From Devosia sp. (GTDB lineage: Bacteria > Pseudomonadota > Alphaproteobacteria > Rhizobiales > Devosiaceae): DNA of 43,551 nt. The stretch's first letter is position 1; each line of letters starts with the position of its first letter. The notes beneath the pieces are model-generated. The model was not told where the DNA came from. It was given only the letters and a program-made list of their open reading frames with translations, and searched no databases. The stretch is taken from contig NZ_JAUYGL010000108.1 of assembly GCF_030689745.1 (NCBI RefSeq), positions 1-43,551 of the forward strand, given 5' to 3'. The position numbers were made by a program, and so were the translations under genes. Shown here piece by piece: positions 34,651 through 43,131 of this stretch.

Positions 34651-35268
34651 TTAGCGCGAGTAGAATTCGACGACCAGGTTTGGTTCCATCTGCACCGGAT
34701 AGGGCACATCCGACAGTGCGGGAACGCGCACGAAGGTCGCGGTCATCTTGTTGTGGTCGACATCGACATAATCAGGCACATCGCGTTCGGCCAGCTGGGT
34801 GGCTTCGATCAACACGGTGAGCTGCTTGGAGCGGTCACGCACTTCGATCTTGTCGCCGATCTGAACCTGGTAGGACGGAATGTTGACGCGCTTGCCGTTG
34901 ACCAGGATGTGGCCATGCGACACGAACTGGCGCGCAGCAAACACGGTCGGCACGAACTTGGCGCGATACACGACCGCGTCCAGACGGCGCTCGAGCAGGC
35001 CGATCAGGTTCTCGCCGGTGTCGCCCTTGACGCGGGCAGCTTCGGTGTAGAGGCGCTTGAACGCCTTTTCCGTGACCGAACCATAATAGCCCTTCAGCTT
35101 CTGCTTGGCGCGGAGCTGCAGACCGTAGTCCGAGAGCTTGCCCTTGCGGCGCTGACCATGCTGGCCGGGGCCATAGGCACGGGCGTTGAGCGGGGACTTC
35201 GGACGACCCCAGATGTTTTCGCCAAGACGGCGATCAATTTTGTACTTGGCTGAATGACGCTTCGACAT
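34651..35268 (-). CDS. rpsD: 30S ribosomal protein S4
   Basis: Primary 16S rRNA-binding protein of 205 residues. The opening [48 protein letters not shown] is alphaproteobacterial S4, and the S4 RNA-binding domain [42 protein letters not shown] lies at about 92-132. AGAAGGA precedes the ATG at 35268. As in other alphaproteobacteria it stands outside the main ribosomal-protein operons. The leader contains two hairpins and a plausible promoter (separate entries). Confidence 0.98.
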   Translation of the reverse strand: MSKRHSAKYKIDRRLGENIWGRPKSPLNARAYGPGQHGQRRKGKLSDYGLQLRAKQKLKGYYGSVTEKAFKRLYTEAARVKGDTGENLIGLLERRLDAVVYRAKFVPTVFAARQFVSHGHILVNGKRVNIPSYQVQIGDKIEVRDRSKQLTVLIEATQLAERDVPDYVDVDHNKMTATFVRVPALSDVPYPVQMEPNLVVEFYSR

Positions 35269-35307
35269 CGCGTATCCTTCTAATAGTTGAATGGATCGCG
35301 CCCTCCT

Positions 35308-35395
35308 CTGTCACCCTCGCGAGTGACCGACAGACCCCAATTATGTTAGGAGATCCCGGGTGCGCCTAAGGACCTTGCGGTCTCTATAGGTGCGC
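35308..35395 (-). promoter_or_regulatory. Structured 5' leader of rpsD
   Basis: On the minus strand, the region 35395-35362 folds as GCG/CGC, CC/GG and TA/TA helices capped by GACC-GCAA-GGTC, a GNRA tetraloop stem. Nearer the gene, GTCAC/GTGAC (35310-35327) and CTGTC/GACAG (35308-35333) are alternative pairings of the same segment, which cannot both form. S4 binds its own mRNA leader in E. coli and Bacillus; similar control is inferred, not shown. Confidence 0.4.
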
Positions 35396-35398
35396 GGG

Positions 35399-35426
35399 TG
35401 ATAGACTCGGGATGGTCTGGAGTCAA
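35399..35426 (-). promoter_or_regulatory. Probable rpsD promoter
   Basis: On the minus strand TTGACT (35426-35421, with C before it) and CTATCA (35404-35399) are 16 bases apart, close to the alphaproteobacterial CTTGAC-CTATAT form. It would start transcription just before the first leader hairpin. Confidence 0.5.
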
Positions 35427-35439
35427 GCCGGACGGGGCT

Positions 35440-36678
35440 TTAAGCCATTTTCTTGTCCAGCGTGCGCTGATTGCGCAGCCCGGGAAACGCCCGGCTCCAG
35501 ATCACTGCAATGGCAACGGCGCCAAACCCGCCCACCACCACTGCCGCGACCGGCCCGATGAAATGGGCCACCGTCCCCGCTCGAAACTCGCCCAGCTCGT
35601 TGGAGGCCCCGACAAACACCGAATTGACGGCATTGACGCGGCCACGCACCGCCTCGGGCGTCCACAACTGCATGATGGTCTCGCGAATGGTGACACTCAC
35701 CATATCGGCGGCGCCCACCAGCACCAGCGCCGGAATGGAAATCCACACCGTGGTCGACAATCCGAACACCACGGTGAACACGCCGAACAGGCCGACAAAC
35801 AGGAACAGAACCTTGCCCGCATTGTCGCGGATCGGGAAGCGCGTCAGATACACTGCCATCACGATCGCGCCAATTCCCGGCGCCGCTCGCAGCGCGCCCA
35901 GTTCCTGCGGCCCGGCATGCAGAATATCCTTCACATAGACCGGCAGCAGCGCTACCGCCCCGCCCATCAGCACGGCAAACATGTCCAGCGAAATGGCGCC
36001 CAGCACCACCTTGTTGGAGAAAATATAGCGAAAGCCCGCCAGCATGGTGTCCAGGCTCGTCGCCTGCTGCGACTCGCGCCGCGCCGGCCGGGGGATCAAC
36101 AGCACACAGACCATCGCCACCAGCAGCAGCGCCCCTGCGGTGCCAAACGCCACTATCGGCGCCACGCCATACAGCAACCCGCCAGCGGCAGGCCCCATGA
36201 TGGAGGCAAATTGCCAGGCGGACGCATTGACCGTAATGGCATTGGACAATGCCTGTGGCGGCACCAGGTTGGGCGCCAATGACTGCGCCGCCGGGCCCCA
36301 GAACGCCCGCGCCGTCCCCAGCACGATCAGAATGCCAAAAATCGGCCAGACTTCGTGCGCCTCGGCATTGACCAGAGCCAGAAACCCCAGCGCGCAGAGC
36401 AGTTCCACCCCCAGGCATACCGCCATGATACCGCGGCGGTTGAACCGGTCCGCAGTCAGCCCGGTGACCAGGATCAGCACCAGCGCCGGCAGGAACAGCG
36501 ATAGTCCCACCAGGCCCAGCAGCAGCACATTGCCGGTCACATCATAGATCTGCCAGGCGATCGATACCGACATGATCTGCACGGCAAAGCTGACCAGCAG
36601 CGTTGTCAGCCAGAAAAACCGGAAGCCGACATAGCTGAAGGCAATATAGGACCGGTCAGATGGGGCTGGTGTGCTCAT
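35440..36678 (-). CDS. MFS transporter of the EntS/MFS_3 type
   Basis: Encodes 412 residues with twelve spans. The opening FRFFWLTTLLVSFAVQIMSVSIAWQIYDVTG and the motif VTGLTADRFNRRGIMAVCLGVELLCALG are typical of the EntS-like/MFS_3 group, as are LGTARAFWGPAAQSLAPNLVP and the second-half RETIMQLWTPEAVRGRVNAVNSVFVGASNELGEFRAG. Relatives export siderophores or drugs; no siderophore genes are nearby, so the substrate is open. The ATG at 36678 is the better-supported start. The gene lies directly upstream of the rpsD promoter and has no obvious terminator. Confidence 0.9.
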   Translation of the reverse strand: MSTPAPSDRSYIAFSYVGFRFFWLTTLLVSFAVQIMSVSIAWQIYDVTGNVLLLGLVGLSLFLPALVLILVTGLTADRFNRRGIMAVCLGVELLCALGFLALVNAEAHEVWPIFGILIVLGTARAFWGPAAQSLAPNLVPPQALSNAITVNASAWQFASIMGPAAGGLLYGVAPIVAFGTAGALLLVAMVCVLLIPRPARRESQQATSLDTMLAGFRYIFSNKVVLGAISLDMFAVLMGGAVALLPVYVKDILHAGPQELGALRAAPGIGAIVMAVYLTRFPIRDNAGKVLFLFVGLFGVFTVVFGLSTTVWISIPALVLVGAADMVSVTIRETIMQLWTPEAVRGRVNAVNSVFVGASNELGEFRAGTVAHFIGPVAAVVVGGFGAVAIAVIWSRAFPGLRNQRTLDKKMA

Positions 36679-36751
36679 GGCGCGGAATGTGCACGGCGCG
36701 GGCCTGCCGTCAAAGCCCAAAAACCGGAAAGCCGTTCGCCGCCAGCAATTC

Positions 36752-37555
36752 TCAGTCTGTCTTGGGTGCCGGCTTCAGCCGTTTGGGGTTTGGCCGCTGG
36801 TGGCGCCGGTCAATCGAGGAGATTACCCCGCGCAGCGTGCGGATTTCCTGCGACGAGAAATTGCCCCGCGTCAGAGCCGTGCGCAGATTGTCGATCACCG
36901 TTGGCCGTTTATCGAGCGAGGTGAAGAACCCGCTCTCGTCCAGCGTGCCCTCCAACTGCTCGAACAGCCCCACCAGCTCGCTGCGTGGCGCTACCTCGTG
37001 CAGCAGGCTGCCAAACGGCAGCGTCTCGGCCTGCCCCGATTGACGCCGCCACTCATAGGCCAGGATCAACACGGCCTGGGCAATGTTCAGTGAGGCAAAG
37101 GCGGGCTCGACCGGCAGGGTGACGATCATGTCGGCCAGCGCCACCTCCTCGTTGAGCAGGCCCCACTTCTCGCGGCCAAACAGCAGCCCGGCCTTCTGCC
37201 CGCCGCCAATATGGCTGGCCATCCGCCTGCCGGCTTCGTCGGGGCCGATGACGTCCTTCTGGATGCCGCGCATCCGCGCCGTGGTGGCATAGACCAGCGT
37301 CAGATCCTTGACCGCTTCCTCAAGGGTCTCGAACACCGTGGCATTGTTCATCACATGGTCGGCCTTCTTGGCCGCGGCAATTGCCTTCTCATTGGGCCAA
37401 CCATCGCGCGGCCGCACCAGGCGCAGCTCCCACAGCCCGAAATTGGCCATGGCCCGCGCCGCCGTGCCGATATTTTCGCCCAGCTGGGGTTCACACAGGA
37501 TCACCACTGGCGATGGCTGCAGCTCGATTTTGATGGAGGAGTTCGTTCCGGCCAT
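36752..37555 (-). CDS. trmJ: TrmJ/TrmH-family RNA 2'-O-methyltransferase
   Basis: SPOUT-class, SAM-dependent methyltransferase of 267 residues. The RNA/cofactor motifs are CEPQLGENIGTAARAMANFG (Asn29 and Arg34), GLLFGREKWGL (124-133) and LPVEPAFASLNIAQAVLILAYEW (147-169), in the order of the trefoil knot. These fit TrmJ, which methylates position 32 of tRNAs, and the C-terminal helical extension (LRTALTRGNFSSQEIRTLRGVISSIDRRH) is TrmJ-like. The ATG at 37555 has AGGA about 9 bases upstream, better than TTG at 37564. TtcA, also acting on tRNA position 32, lies 4 kb away. Confidence 0.9.
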   Translation of the reverse strand: MAGTNSSIKIELQPSPVVILCEPQLGENIGTAARAMANFGLWELRLVRPRDGWPNEKAIAAAKKADHVMNNATVFETLEEAVKDLTLVYATTARMRGIQKDVIGPDEAGRRMASHIGGGQKAGLLFGREKWGLLNEEVALADMIVTLPVEPAFASLNIAQAVLILAYEWRRQSGQAETLPFGSLLHEVAPRSELVGLFEQLEGTLDESGFFTSLDKRPTVIDNLRTALTRGNFSSQEIRTLRGVISSIDRRHQRPNPKRLKPAPKTD

Positions 37556-37610
37556 GGCGCCCAATCCTTTAGATCAGGCGCACATAGCTCGTTTTACCGC
37601 CCGGACGCAA

Positions 37611-38204
37611 TCAGGCGACGCGGTGGCGCGGCGGCAGGTCCTCGACCTTGCTCGAGCGCTGCCATTCGCGATCAAGAATGGCGAAATGCAGTTCTTCGTC
37701 CCACTCGCCCTGAAACAGCGCATGCTCACGATAATGCGCTTCCAGCCGCAATCCCATCTGCTGCAGCAGCTTGATGGAATTGTGGTTGCGGCCATCGCAG
37801 CGCGCCATCAGCCGGTGGATGCGATAATGCCCGAACGCCAGGTCAAACAGCGCCGACAGCGCCTCACGAACAAAACCGTTCCCCGAGTGCACCGGATTGA
37901 TCAGAAACCGAAACTCGCCCTGCCCGGCGGTGCAATCGGTCCAGTGCAGCGAAACATGGCCAAGCAGTTTCTCGTCATCCTTGCGGATCATGGCCAGGGT
38001 CAGCGTATCGCCGGGGCGTTGCAGGCTGATCTGGCCACGCATGATGCCGAGCGCCCCAGCCACCTCATCACGGTCGCGCGTCCGTCCCAGCGTATAGCGC
38101 TGCATGGCCGGCAGGACGTGATACTCACACAAGGCCGACAGGTCGGACCGTTCAAAACGACGCAGAACCAGGCGATCGGTATCAATAGGCAATGCTGGTG
38201 ACAT
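37611..38204 (-). CDS. GNAT-family N-acetyltransferase, RimJ-like (copy A)
   Basis: Encodes 197 residues of the Acetyltransf_3 type. TDRLVLRRFERSDLSALCEY is the family opening, HVSLHWTDCTAGQGEFRFLINPVHSGNGFVREALSALF the acetyl-CoA-binding core, and HRLMARCDGRNHNSIKLLQQMGLRLEAHYREHALFQGEWDEELHFAIL the C-terminal half. The ATG at 38204 has GGGAG at 7-8 bases and is preferred over ATG 38231. It is closely related to the next gene upstream, so the pair looks like a tandem duplication. The acceptor (protein N-terminus or small amine) is unknown. Confidence 0.88.
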   Translation of the reverse strand: MSPALPIDTDRLVLRRFERSDLSALCEYHVLPAMQRYTLGRTRDRDEVAGALGIMRGQISLQRPGDTLTLAMIRKDDEKLLGHVSLHWTDCTAGQGEFRFLINPVHSGNGFVREALSALFDLAFGHYRIHRLMARCDGRNHNSIKLLQQMGLRLEAHYREHALFQGEWDEELHFAILDREWQRSSKVEDLPPRHRVA

Positions 38205-38330
38205 GGCGCTGCTCCCTGGATGGACTGACATGGTCGTCGTCTGAGTTTTCAGGACAACGTCAACCTGCGGCGCCGGTTCCGGACGGACGGTGGAATAACT
38301 TGCTCCTCACCATCCCCTGCTAGCGAACAA

Positions 38331-38912
38331 TCATCCGCCGTCGGAGGCCTCACGCCGGCTGTGCCATTCCTGCCAGAGGATGGCATAGACAAACTCCTCA
38401 TCCCATTGGTTCTTGAACAGCGCATGTTCGCGAAAATGTGCCTCGCGCCGCATCCCCAGCCGATCCATCAAGCGCCAGGACGCAATGTTGCGAACGTCGC
38501 AGCGCGCCGCGATCCGATGCATGTCGCCCGGGCCAAATCCCAGATCGAGCAGGGCATTGGCCGCTTCCGTGGCGTAGCCGTGCCCCTGATAGGCGGGGTC
38601 AAAGATCCAGCCGATTTCGCCCTGCCGCGCGTCCACATTGCGCCAGATCAGTGACACTTCGCCGATCAGTGCCCCGCTGCTCGCCAGTTCGACGCCGAGC
38701 ACCACCTTGTCGCCCTCGACCTCCAGGGTAATCTGGCCAATGCGCTGCTGCACCGCCAGGGCACATTCCTCCCGGCTGAGCGGCCCGTCAAACAGGTAAA
38801 GCGCCACATCCTCGCGCCGCCGATAGGCAAATACCGCATCGACATCGCCCCGCGTGAAAGGCCGCAATCGCAAGCGTTCGGTCTGCAATGGATAGTTCGG
38901 ATAGAGCGCCAT
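38331..38912 (-). CDS. GNAT-family N-acetyltransferase, RimJ-like (copy B)
   Basis: Encodes 193 residues parallel in design to copy A: TERLRLRPFTRGDVDAVFAY, then GEVSLIWRNVDARQGEIGWIFDPAYQGHGYATEAANALL with the acetyl-CoA loop QGHGYA, and HRIAARCDVRNIASWRLMDRLGMRREAHFREHALFKNQWDEEFVYAIL. Copy B keeps the standard Q/RxxGxG/A loop, whereas copy A has HSGNGFV. GAGGGACGG precedes the ATG at 38912. Acetyl transfer to a protein or small molecule is expected from the family; the target is unknown. Confidence 0.9.
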   Translation of the reverse strand: MALYPNYPLQTERLRLRPFTRGDVDAVFAYRRREDVALYLFDGPLSREECALAVQQRIGQITLEVEGDKVVLGVELASSGALIGEVSLIWRNVDARQGEIGWIFDPAYQGHGYATEAANALLDLGFGPGDMHRIAARCDVRNIASWRLMDRLGMRREAHFREHALFKNQWDEEFVYAILWQEWHSRREASDGG

Positions 38913-39009
38913 GCCGTCCCTCGTGGCCGGACCCACTGTTGCCCCAGCCACGGCCAAAGGCAAGAACCTGCCGCTTGCCGGCCCGCCCGGCGCGTGTCAG
39001 CCTTGTCCC

Positions 39010-39453
39010 ATGAGCAATTCCGGTCGCCCCAGCATCGACATCTCCGCCCCCTGCGCCTGCGGTGCCATCACCATGGCCATCAACGGCCCCGTGGTGTCGA
39101 TGTTCATGTGCTCATGTCTTGATTGCCAGCGCGCCACCGGCACCGGCCACGCCACCGTGGCGCTGACGCCCTTGGCCGCCCTGACCGTCACCGGGGCGCC
39201 AAAATCCTTTGCCCGGCCAAGTGATTCCGGCGCAGTTTTCACCCGCCACTTCTGTTCGGAATGCGGCACGCCGCTCTATGGCCAGTCCTCGCGCGCCCCC
39301 GACATTCGCATGATTGCGGTCGGCTTTTTTGCCGGCAACAATGGCTGGTACCAGCCCAATCAACTGATCTTTGCGCGCAGCCAGCAGGCCTGGGACCTGA
39401 TTGCCGATCACCTGCCCCGGCACACCACCTATCGGGTGGAGAGCCCGCCATGA
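39010..39453 (+). CDS. GFA-family (CENP-V/GFA) zinc-binding protein
   Basis: Encodes 147 residues with the cysteine pattern of the GFA/CENP-V domain: CACG (15-18), CSCLDCQ (34-40) and CSECGTPLYG (82-91), which bind two zinc ions. FFAGNNGWYQPNQLIFARSQQAW also fits. Despite the family name, most members do not handle formaldehyde and have no proven role. The start is ATG 39010. Its stop overlaps the TfoX-like gene start (ATGA), so they are coupled. Confidence 0.9.
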   Translation: MSNSGRPSIDISAPCACGAITMAINGPVVSMFMCSCLDCQRATGTGHATVALTPLAALTVTGAPKSFARPSDSGAVFTRHFCSECGTPLYGQSSRAPDIRMIAVGFFAGNNGWYQPNQLIFARSQQAWDLIADHLPRHTTYRVESPP

Positions 39454-39785
39454 GCATGGCCTCGCAAGAACTGGCAGACCGCATCCGCCTGCAACTGGCC
39501 GGCGACCCTCATATCGGCGAGCGCAGGATGTTTGGCGGCGTCGCCTTCATGTGGCACGGCAATATGCTGGTGGGTCCACTCAAGGATGGGAGCCTGCTGG
39601 TGCGCTGCGGCAAGCCCGCCTATGCAGCAACGCTGCAATTGCCCGGCGCCAGCCCGATGAATTTCACCGGCCGCACCATGTCGGGCTTCGTAATGGTCAC
39701 GGGCGATGCCATTGAAGACGATGATCGCCTTGCTCAATGGATCGCCATCGCCCGCGCCTTTGTCAGCACCTTGCCGCCCAAATAG
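39450..39785 (+). CDS. TfoX N-terminal domain protein
   Basis: Encodes 111 residues. RRMFGGVAFMWHGNMLVGPLKDGSLLVRCG followed by GRTMSGFVMVTGDAIEDDDRLAQWIAIARAFV is the TfoX N-terminal domain pattern. In gammaproteobacteria TfoX regulates competence, but stand-alone N-terminal domains in alphaproteobacteria have no established function. It overlaps the GFA gene and converges with the fabF-like gene 11 bases away. Confidence 0.88.
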   Translation: MSMASQELADRIRLQLAGDPHIGERRMFGGVAFMWHGNMLVGPLKDGSLLVRCGKPAYAATLQLPGASPMNFTGRTMSGFVMVTGDAIEDDDRLAQWIAIARAFVSTLPPK

Positions 39786-39796
39786 GCGGTCAGCGA

Positions 39797-41077
39797 CTAG
39801 ATCTTGCCGAACACCAGTGCAGCATTGACCCCGCCAAAGCCGAACGAGTTCGACAGCACATAATCAACGCTCTTGGCCTTGGCCACATTGGGCACCAGGT
39901 CAAACTTGTCGGCTTCCTCTTCCGGATCCGTCAGATTGATCGTGGGGGGTAACAGGCCCGCGCGCAGCGCCTGCACCGACACCACCGCCTCAAACGCCCC
40001 GGCGGCGCCCAGCATATGGCCGGTGGCGGACTTGGTCGATGATACCGCCAGATCCTTGCCACGCCCGGTGAACACGGCCGACAGGCCGGCGATCTCTGCA
40101 GCGTCACCCACGGCTGTCGATGTGGCATGCGCATTCACATAGCCGATCTGCGACTGATCAATCCCCGCCATGGTCAGCGCGTTGCGCATCGCCACCTGGG
40201 CACCGGCGCCATCAGGCGAACCCGAGGTCAGGTGATAGGCGTCAGCCGAAGTGCCATAGCCGGCCAGAATGGCCAGTGGCGTCGCGCCGCGCGCCTTGGC
40301 GTGGCTCAGCTTTTCGATCACCAGCACAGCCGAGCCTTCGGCCAGCACAAAGCCATCATGGCCCTTGTCGAATGGCCGCGATGCCTCTTGCGGCCGATCA
40401 TTGAACGAGGTGGCCAGCGCGCGCGAGGCGGCAAACCCGCCTACCGAGATCGGATCGACCGAGCCCTCGGCCCCGCCAACCACCGCCACTTCGGCTTCAC
40501 CGGTCATGATCAGCCGCATGCCATCGCCAATAGCCTGGGCCGAAGCGGCACACGCCGTCACCGGCGTGCCGATCGGGCCACGGAAACTGTGCAGGATCGA
40601 CAACCAGCCCGCCGCCAGATTGGCCAGGAACGAGGGAATGGTGAACGGCGACAGCCGGCGCGCGCCCTTGGTGTTGATGATTTCCACAGCCCGGCCCATC
40701 ACTGGCGAACCACCAACGCCCGACCCGATAATGGTCGCGGTGGCCTGCTGATCCTGCAGCGTGGTGGGGTGCCAATTGGCCTGCTCAAGCGCCTCATGCG
40801 CCGCACCGATGGCGTACTGAATGAACAGATCCATCTTCTTGATCTCTTTGCCGTCAATGAAGTCCGCCGGATCAAATCCATTGGGATCGTTTGCCTTGCT
40901 CGGCACCAGTCCGGCAATGCTTGAACCAAAGCCGGTGGTATCGAAGCGATCGTTCTGCACAATGCCGCTGCGGCCAGCAGTCAGTCGGCTCCACATGGTC
41001 GGCACGCCAACGCCCAACGGGCTAACCACACCCATGCCGGTGACAACGATAGGATCCGACGGATCTGGCTTCAGCAT
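39797..41077 (-). CDS. fabF: Beta-ketoacyl-ACP synthase II-like condensing enzyme
   Basis: Condenses malonyl-ACP with an acyl-ACP. The Cys-His-His triad is complete: Cys176 in TACAAS, His317 in NAHATST and His354 in TKSATGHMLGAAG. The gatekeeper and C-terminal blocks (NSFGFGGVNAALVF) are normal. The length of 426 residues fits FabF. No acyl carrier protein, ketoreductase or dehydratase gene is adjacent, so it may be an accessory condensing enzyme for a special fatty acid rather than the main one. CAGGAGAGA precedes the ATG at 41077, which lies inside the end of the upstream marR gene, so the two are coupled. Confidence 0.9.
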   Translation of the reverse strand: MLKPDPSDPIVVTGMGVVSPLGVGVPTMWSRLTAGRSGIVQNDRFDTTGFGSSIAGLVPSKANDPNGFDPADFIDGKEIKKMDLFIQYAIGAAHEALEQANWHPTTLQDQQATATIIGSGVGGSPVMGRAVEIINTKGARRLSPFTIPSFLANLAAGWLSILHSFRGPIGTPVTACAASAQAIGDGMRLIMTGEAEVAVVGGAEGSVDPISVGGFAASRALATSFNDRPQEASRPFDKGHDGFVLAEGSAVLVIEKLSHAKARGATPLAILAGYGTSADAYHLTSGSPDGAGAQVAMRNALTMAGIDQSQIGYVNAHATSTAVGDAAEIAGLSAVFTGRGKDLAVSSTKSATGHMLGAAGAFEAVVSVQALRAGLLPPTINLTDPEEEADKFDLVPNVAKAKSVDYVLSNSFGFGGVNAALVFGKI

Positions 41078-41544
41078 GCAATCTCTCCTGTTTTGGTTCT
41101 TGTGCGCCCGGCTTTCGCGGGATCTTGTTGCAGTCGCGCCAATTGCTGCAAAGCGGCAATGACGGTCGAAAATTCCGGATCGTTCAACGCGGAACGTAAT
41201 TGTGCCTGCTGTTCGCGCCACTCGGGAATTGCCGCGGCAATCACCTGTCGCCCCGCTTCGCTCACCGCACAGACTCGGCCATTACCACGTTTTGCTGCGG
41301 TTGTGCTCACCAACCCGTTGCGCTCGAGCAGGGTGAGGTTGCGCGACAGGGTGCTGCGATCCATCGCCAGCGCGCTCGCCATCTGTGTCACCGAACGCCC
41401 GGGGTGATCGCACAACAAGGTCAAAATGCTGAACTGCGCCGCCGTGATGCCGTGCTGCCGCAGGCGGCGATCCGCCAACCGCGTCACCGCGCGCGCCGCC
41501 ATGCGGGCATTGAGCACCAGACAAAGATCGAACTCGCTCCTCAT
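41071..41544 (-). CDS. MarR-family transcriptional regulator
   Basis: Winged-helix regulator of 157 residues: ARAVTRLADRRLRQHGITAAQFSILTLL, then the recognition helix SVTQMASALAMDRSTLSRNLTLLERNGLV and the wing TTAAKRGNGRVCAVSEAGRQV. MarR proteins usually repress their own and neighbouring genes until a small, often phenolic or lipid, ligand binds. The gene starts the marR-fabF message and overlaps fabF by 7 bases. A 14-bp palindrome lies 16 bases before its ATG and may be the operator. It diverges from icd. Confidence 0.92.
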   Translation of the reverse strand: MRSEFDLCLVLNARMAARAVTRLADRRLRQHGITAAQFSILTLLCDHPGRSVTQMASALAMDRSTLSRNLTLLERNGLVSTTAAKRGNGRVCAVSEAGRQVIAAAIPEWREQQAQLRSALNDPEFSTVIAALQQLARLQQDPAKAGRTRTKTGEIAC

Positions 41545-41559
41545 TTTTGATCAGGTAGT

Positions 41560-41573
41560 CGTGCATATGCACG
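41560..41573. promoter_or_regulatory. Perfect palindrome between marR and icd, candidate MarR operator
   Basis: CGTGCATATGCACG is fully self-complementary and lies 16 bases upstream of the marR start, in the divergent gap to icd. MarR-family dimers bind such palindromes, often overlapping their own promoter. Confidence 0.45.
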
Positions 41574-41609
41574 GTGTCAACTGGCATGCCCCCTTGCCGG
41601 ACGGCGCCT

Positions 41610-41637
41610 TTGCGCGTTTCCAAAGCCAATGCTATAG
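41610..41637 (+). promoter_or_regulatory. Probable icd promoter
   Basis: TTGCGC (41610-41615) and CTATAG (41632-41637) are 16 bases apart, close to the alphaproteobacterial -10 form CTATAT, and lie about 54 bases before the icd ATG. Confidence 0.5.
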
Positions 41638-41690
41638 GGGCTGCGAAACCGGCCTATGGGCCAAAATGCGGATTCCAGGAGATATTTTCG

Positions 41691-42908
41691 ATGAGCAAAA
41701 TCAAAGTCGCCAACCCGGTCGTCGATCTCGACGGCGATGAGATGACCCGGATCATCTGGCAGGCGATCAAGGACAAACTCATCCATCCCTATCTCGATCT
41801 GCCTATCGAATATTATGACCTCTCGGTCGAGAGCCGGGACGCCACCGATGACCAGATCACCATTGATGCTGCCCATGCCATCCAGAAGCATGGCGTTGGT
41901 ATCAAATGCGCCACCATCACCCCCGATGAGCAGCGCGTCGAGGAGTTCGGCCTCAAGAAGATGTGGCGCTCGCCCAACGGCACCATCCGCAACATTCTGG
42001 GCGGCGTGATCTTCCGCGAGCCGATCATCTGCAAGAACGTGCCGCGCCTGGTCCCCGGCTGGACCCAGCCGATCATCGTGGGCCGCCATGCCTTTGGCGA
42101 CCAGTATCGCGCCACCGATTTCCGCTTCCCCGGCAAGGGCACGCTGACCATCAAGTTCACCGGCGAAGATGGCAAGGTCATCGAGCACGAGGTCTACCAG
42201 GCCCCCGGCGCCGGCGTGGCCATGGCCATGTACAACCTTGACGATTCGATCCGCGACTTCGCCTACGCGTCGCTGAACTACGCCTATGACCGCGGTGTTC
42301 CCTGCTACCTCTCGACCAAGAACACCATTCTCAAGGCCTATGACGGCCGCTTCAAGGACATCTTCCAGGAGATCTATGAGGCCGAGTTCAAGGAAAAGTA
42401 CGAAGCCAAGAAGATCTGGTACGAGCACCGCCTGATCGACGACATGGTCGCGGCCTCGCTGAAATGGTCCGGCGGCTATGTCTGGGCCTGCAAGAACTAT
42501 GATGGCGACGTGCAGTCCGACATCGTGGCCCAGGGCTTTGGCTCGCTCGGCCTGATGACCTCGGTGCTGGCTACCCCCGATGGCAAGACCGTCGAAGCCG
42601 AAGCCGCCCACGGCACCGTGACCCGTCACTACCGCCAGCATCAGCAGGGCAAGGAGACTTCCACCAACTCCACCGCGTCAATCTTTGCCTGGACGCGTGG
42701 CCTGGCCCACCGCGCCAAGCTCGACGACAATGCAGCGCTGGCCAAGTTCGCGCTGACGCTGGAGAAGGTGACCGTCGACACCATTGAAGAAGGCAAGATG
42801 ACCAAGGACCTGTCCCTGCTCGTTGGTCCCGATCAGCCGTGGTTGTCCACCATGGGGTTCCTCGACGCTATCGATCAGAACCTGCAAAAGGCCATGTCGG
42901 CGTCCTAG
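41691..42908 (+). CDS. icd: NADP-dependent isocitrate dehydrogenase
   Basis: Oxidatively decarboxylates isocitrate to 2-oxoglutarate in the TCA cycle. The 405-residue protein belongs to the eukaryotic-like homodimeric class, shown by [14 protein letters not shown] at the start and [20 protein letters not shown] (about 92-111). [41 protein letters not shown] is the isocitrate/metal signature and [22 protein letters not shown] the NADP-binding block. The ATG at 41691 follows CAGGAGAT; an in-frame upstream start is not conserved. It has its own promoter and a strong terminator. Confidence 0.98.
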   Translation: MSKIKVANPVVDLDGDEMTRIIWQAIKDKLIHPYLDLPIEYYDLSVESRDATDDQITIDAAHAIQKHGVGIKCATITPDEQRVEEFGLKKMWRSPNGTIRNILGGVIFREPIICKNVPRLVPGWTQPIIVGRHAFGDQYRATDFRFPGKGTLTIKFTGEDGKVIEHEVYQAPGAGVAMAMYNLDDSIRDFAYASLNYAYDRGVPCYLSTKNTILKAYDGRFKDIFQEIYEAEFKEKYEAKKIWYEHRLIDDMVAASLKWSGGYVWACKNYDGDVQSDIVAQGFGSLGLMTSVLATPDGKTVEAEAAHGTVTRHYRQHQQGKETSTNSTASIFAWTRGLAHRAKLDDNAALAKFALTLEKVTVDTIEEGKMTKDLSLLVGPDQPWLSTMGFLDAIDQNLQKAMSAS

Positions 42909-42932
42909 GACATCTGCCGCACCGCTTGCCAG

Positions 42933-42958
42933 GGCGCCTCTCCGGAGGCGCCTTTTTT
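42933..42958 (+). terminator. Rho-independent terminator of icd
   Basis: GGCGCCTC pairs with GAGGCGCC across a 4-base loop and is followed by six T residues, 25 bases after the icd stop. Confidence 0.92.
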
Positions 42959-43094
42959 GTGCGCCGCACGACCGCTCCAGTGGCGCGCTGGCCACGCTTG
43001 CGCCGCCACATCCACGTTGCGCAAGGGCAACATTCACCAACTCCGTCGCATGCTGGGGGCCCGATGCATTGACGATGGCCGCAAATTGGCTAGT

Positions 43095-43114
43095 AGTTGA
43101 CGTAATGGTCAACT
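43095..43114. promoter_or_regulatory. Inverted repeat upstream of the FadL-like gene
   Basis: AGTTGAC and GTCAACT flank 6 bases. The left half includes a TTGAC -35-like element. The position, 17 bases before a short leader frame and about 115 bases before the outer-membrane gene, suits an operator for a dimeric repressor, but none is linked. The rest of the 319-base gap after icd holds its terminator and the leader frame at 43132. Confidence 0.4.
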
Positions 43115-43131
43115 CCCTTGCGTTAGGAGGA

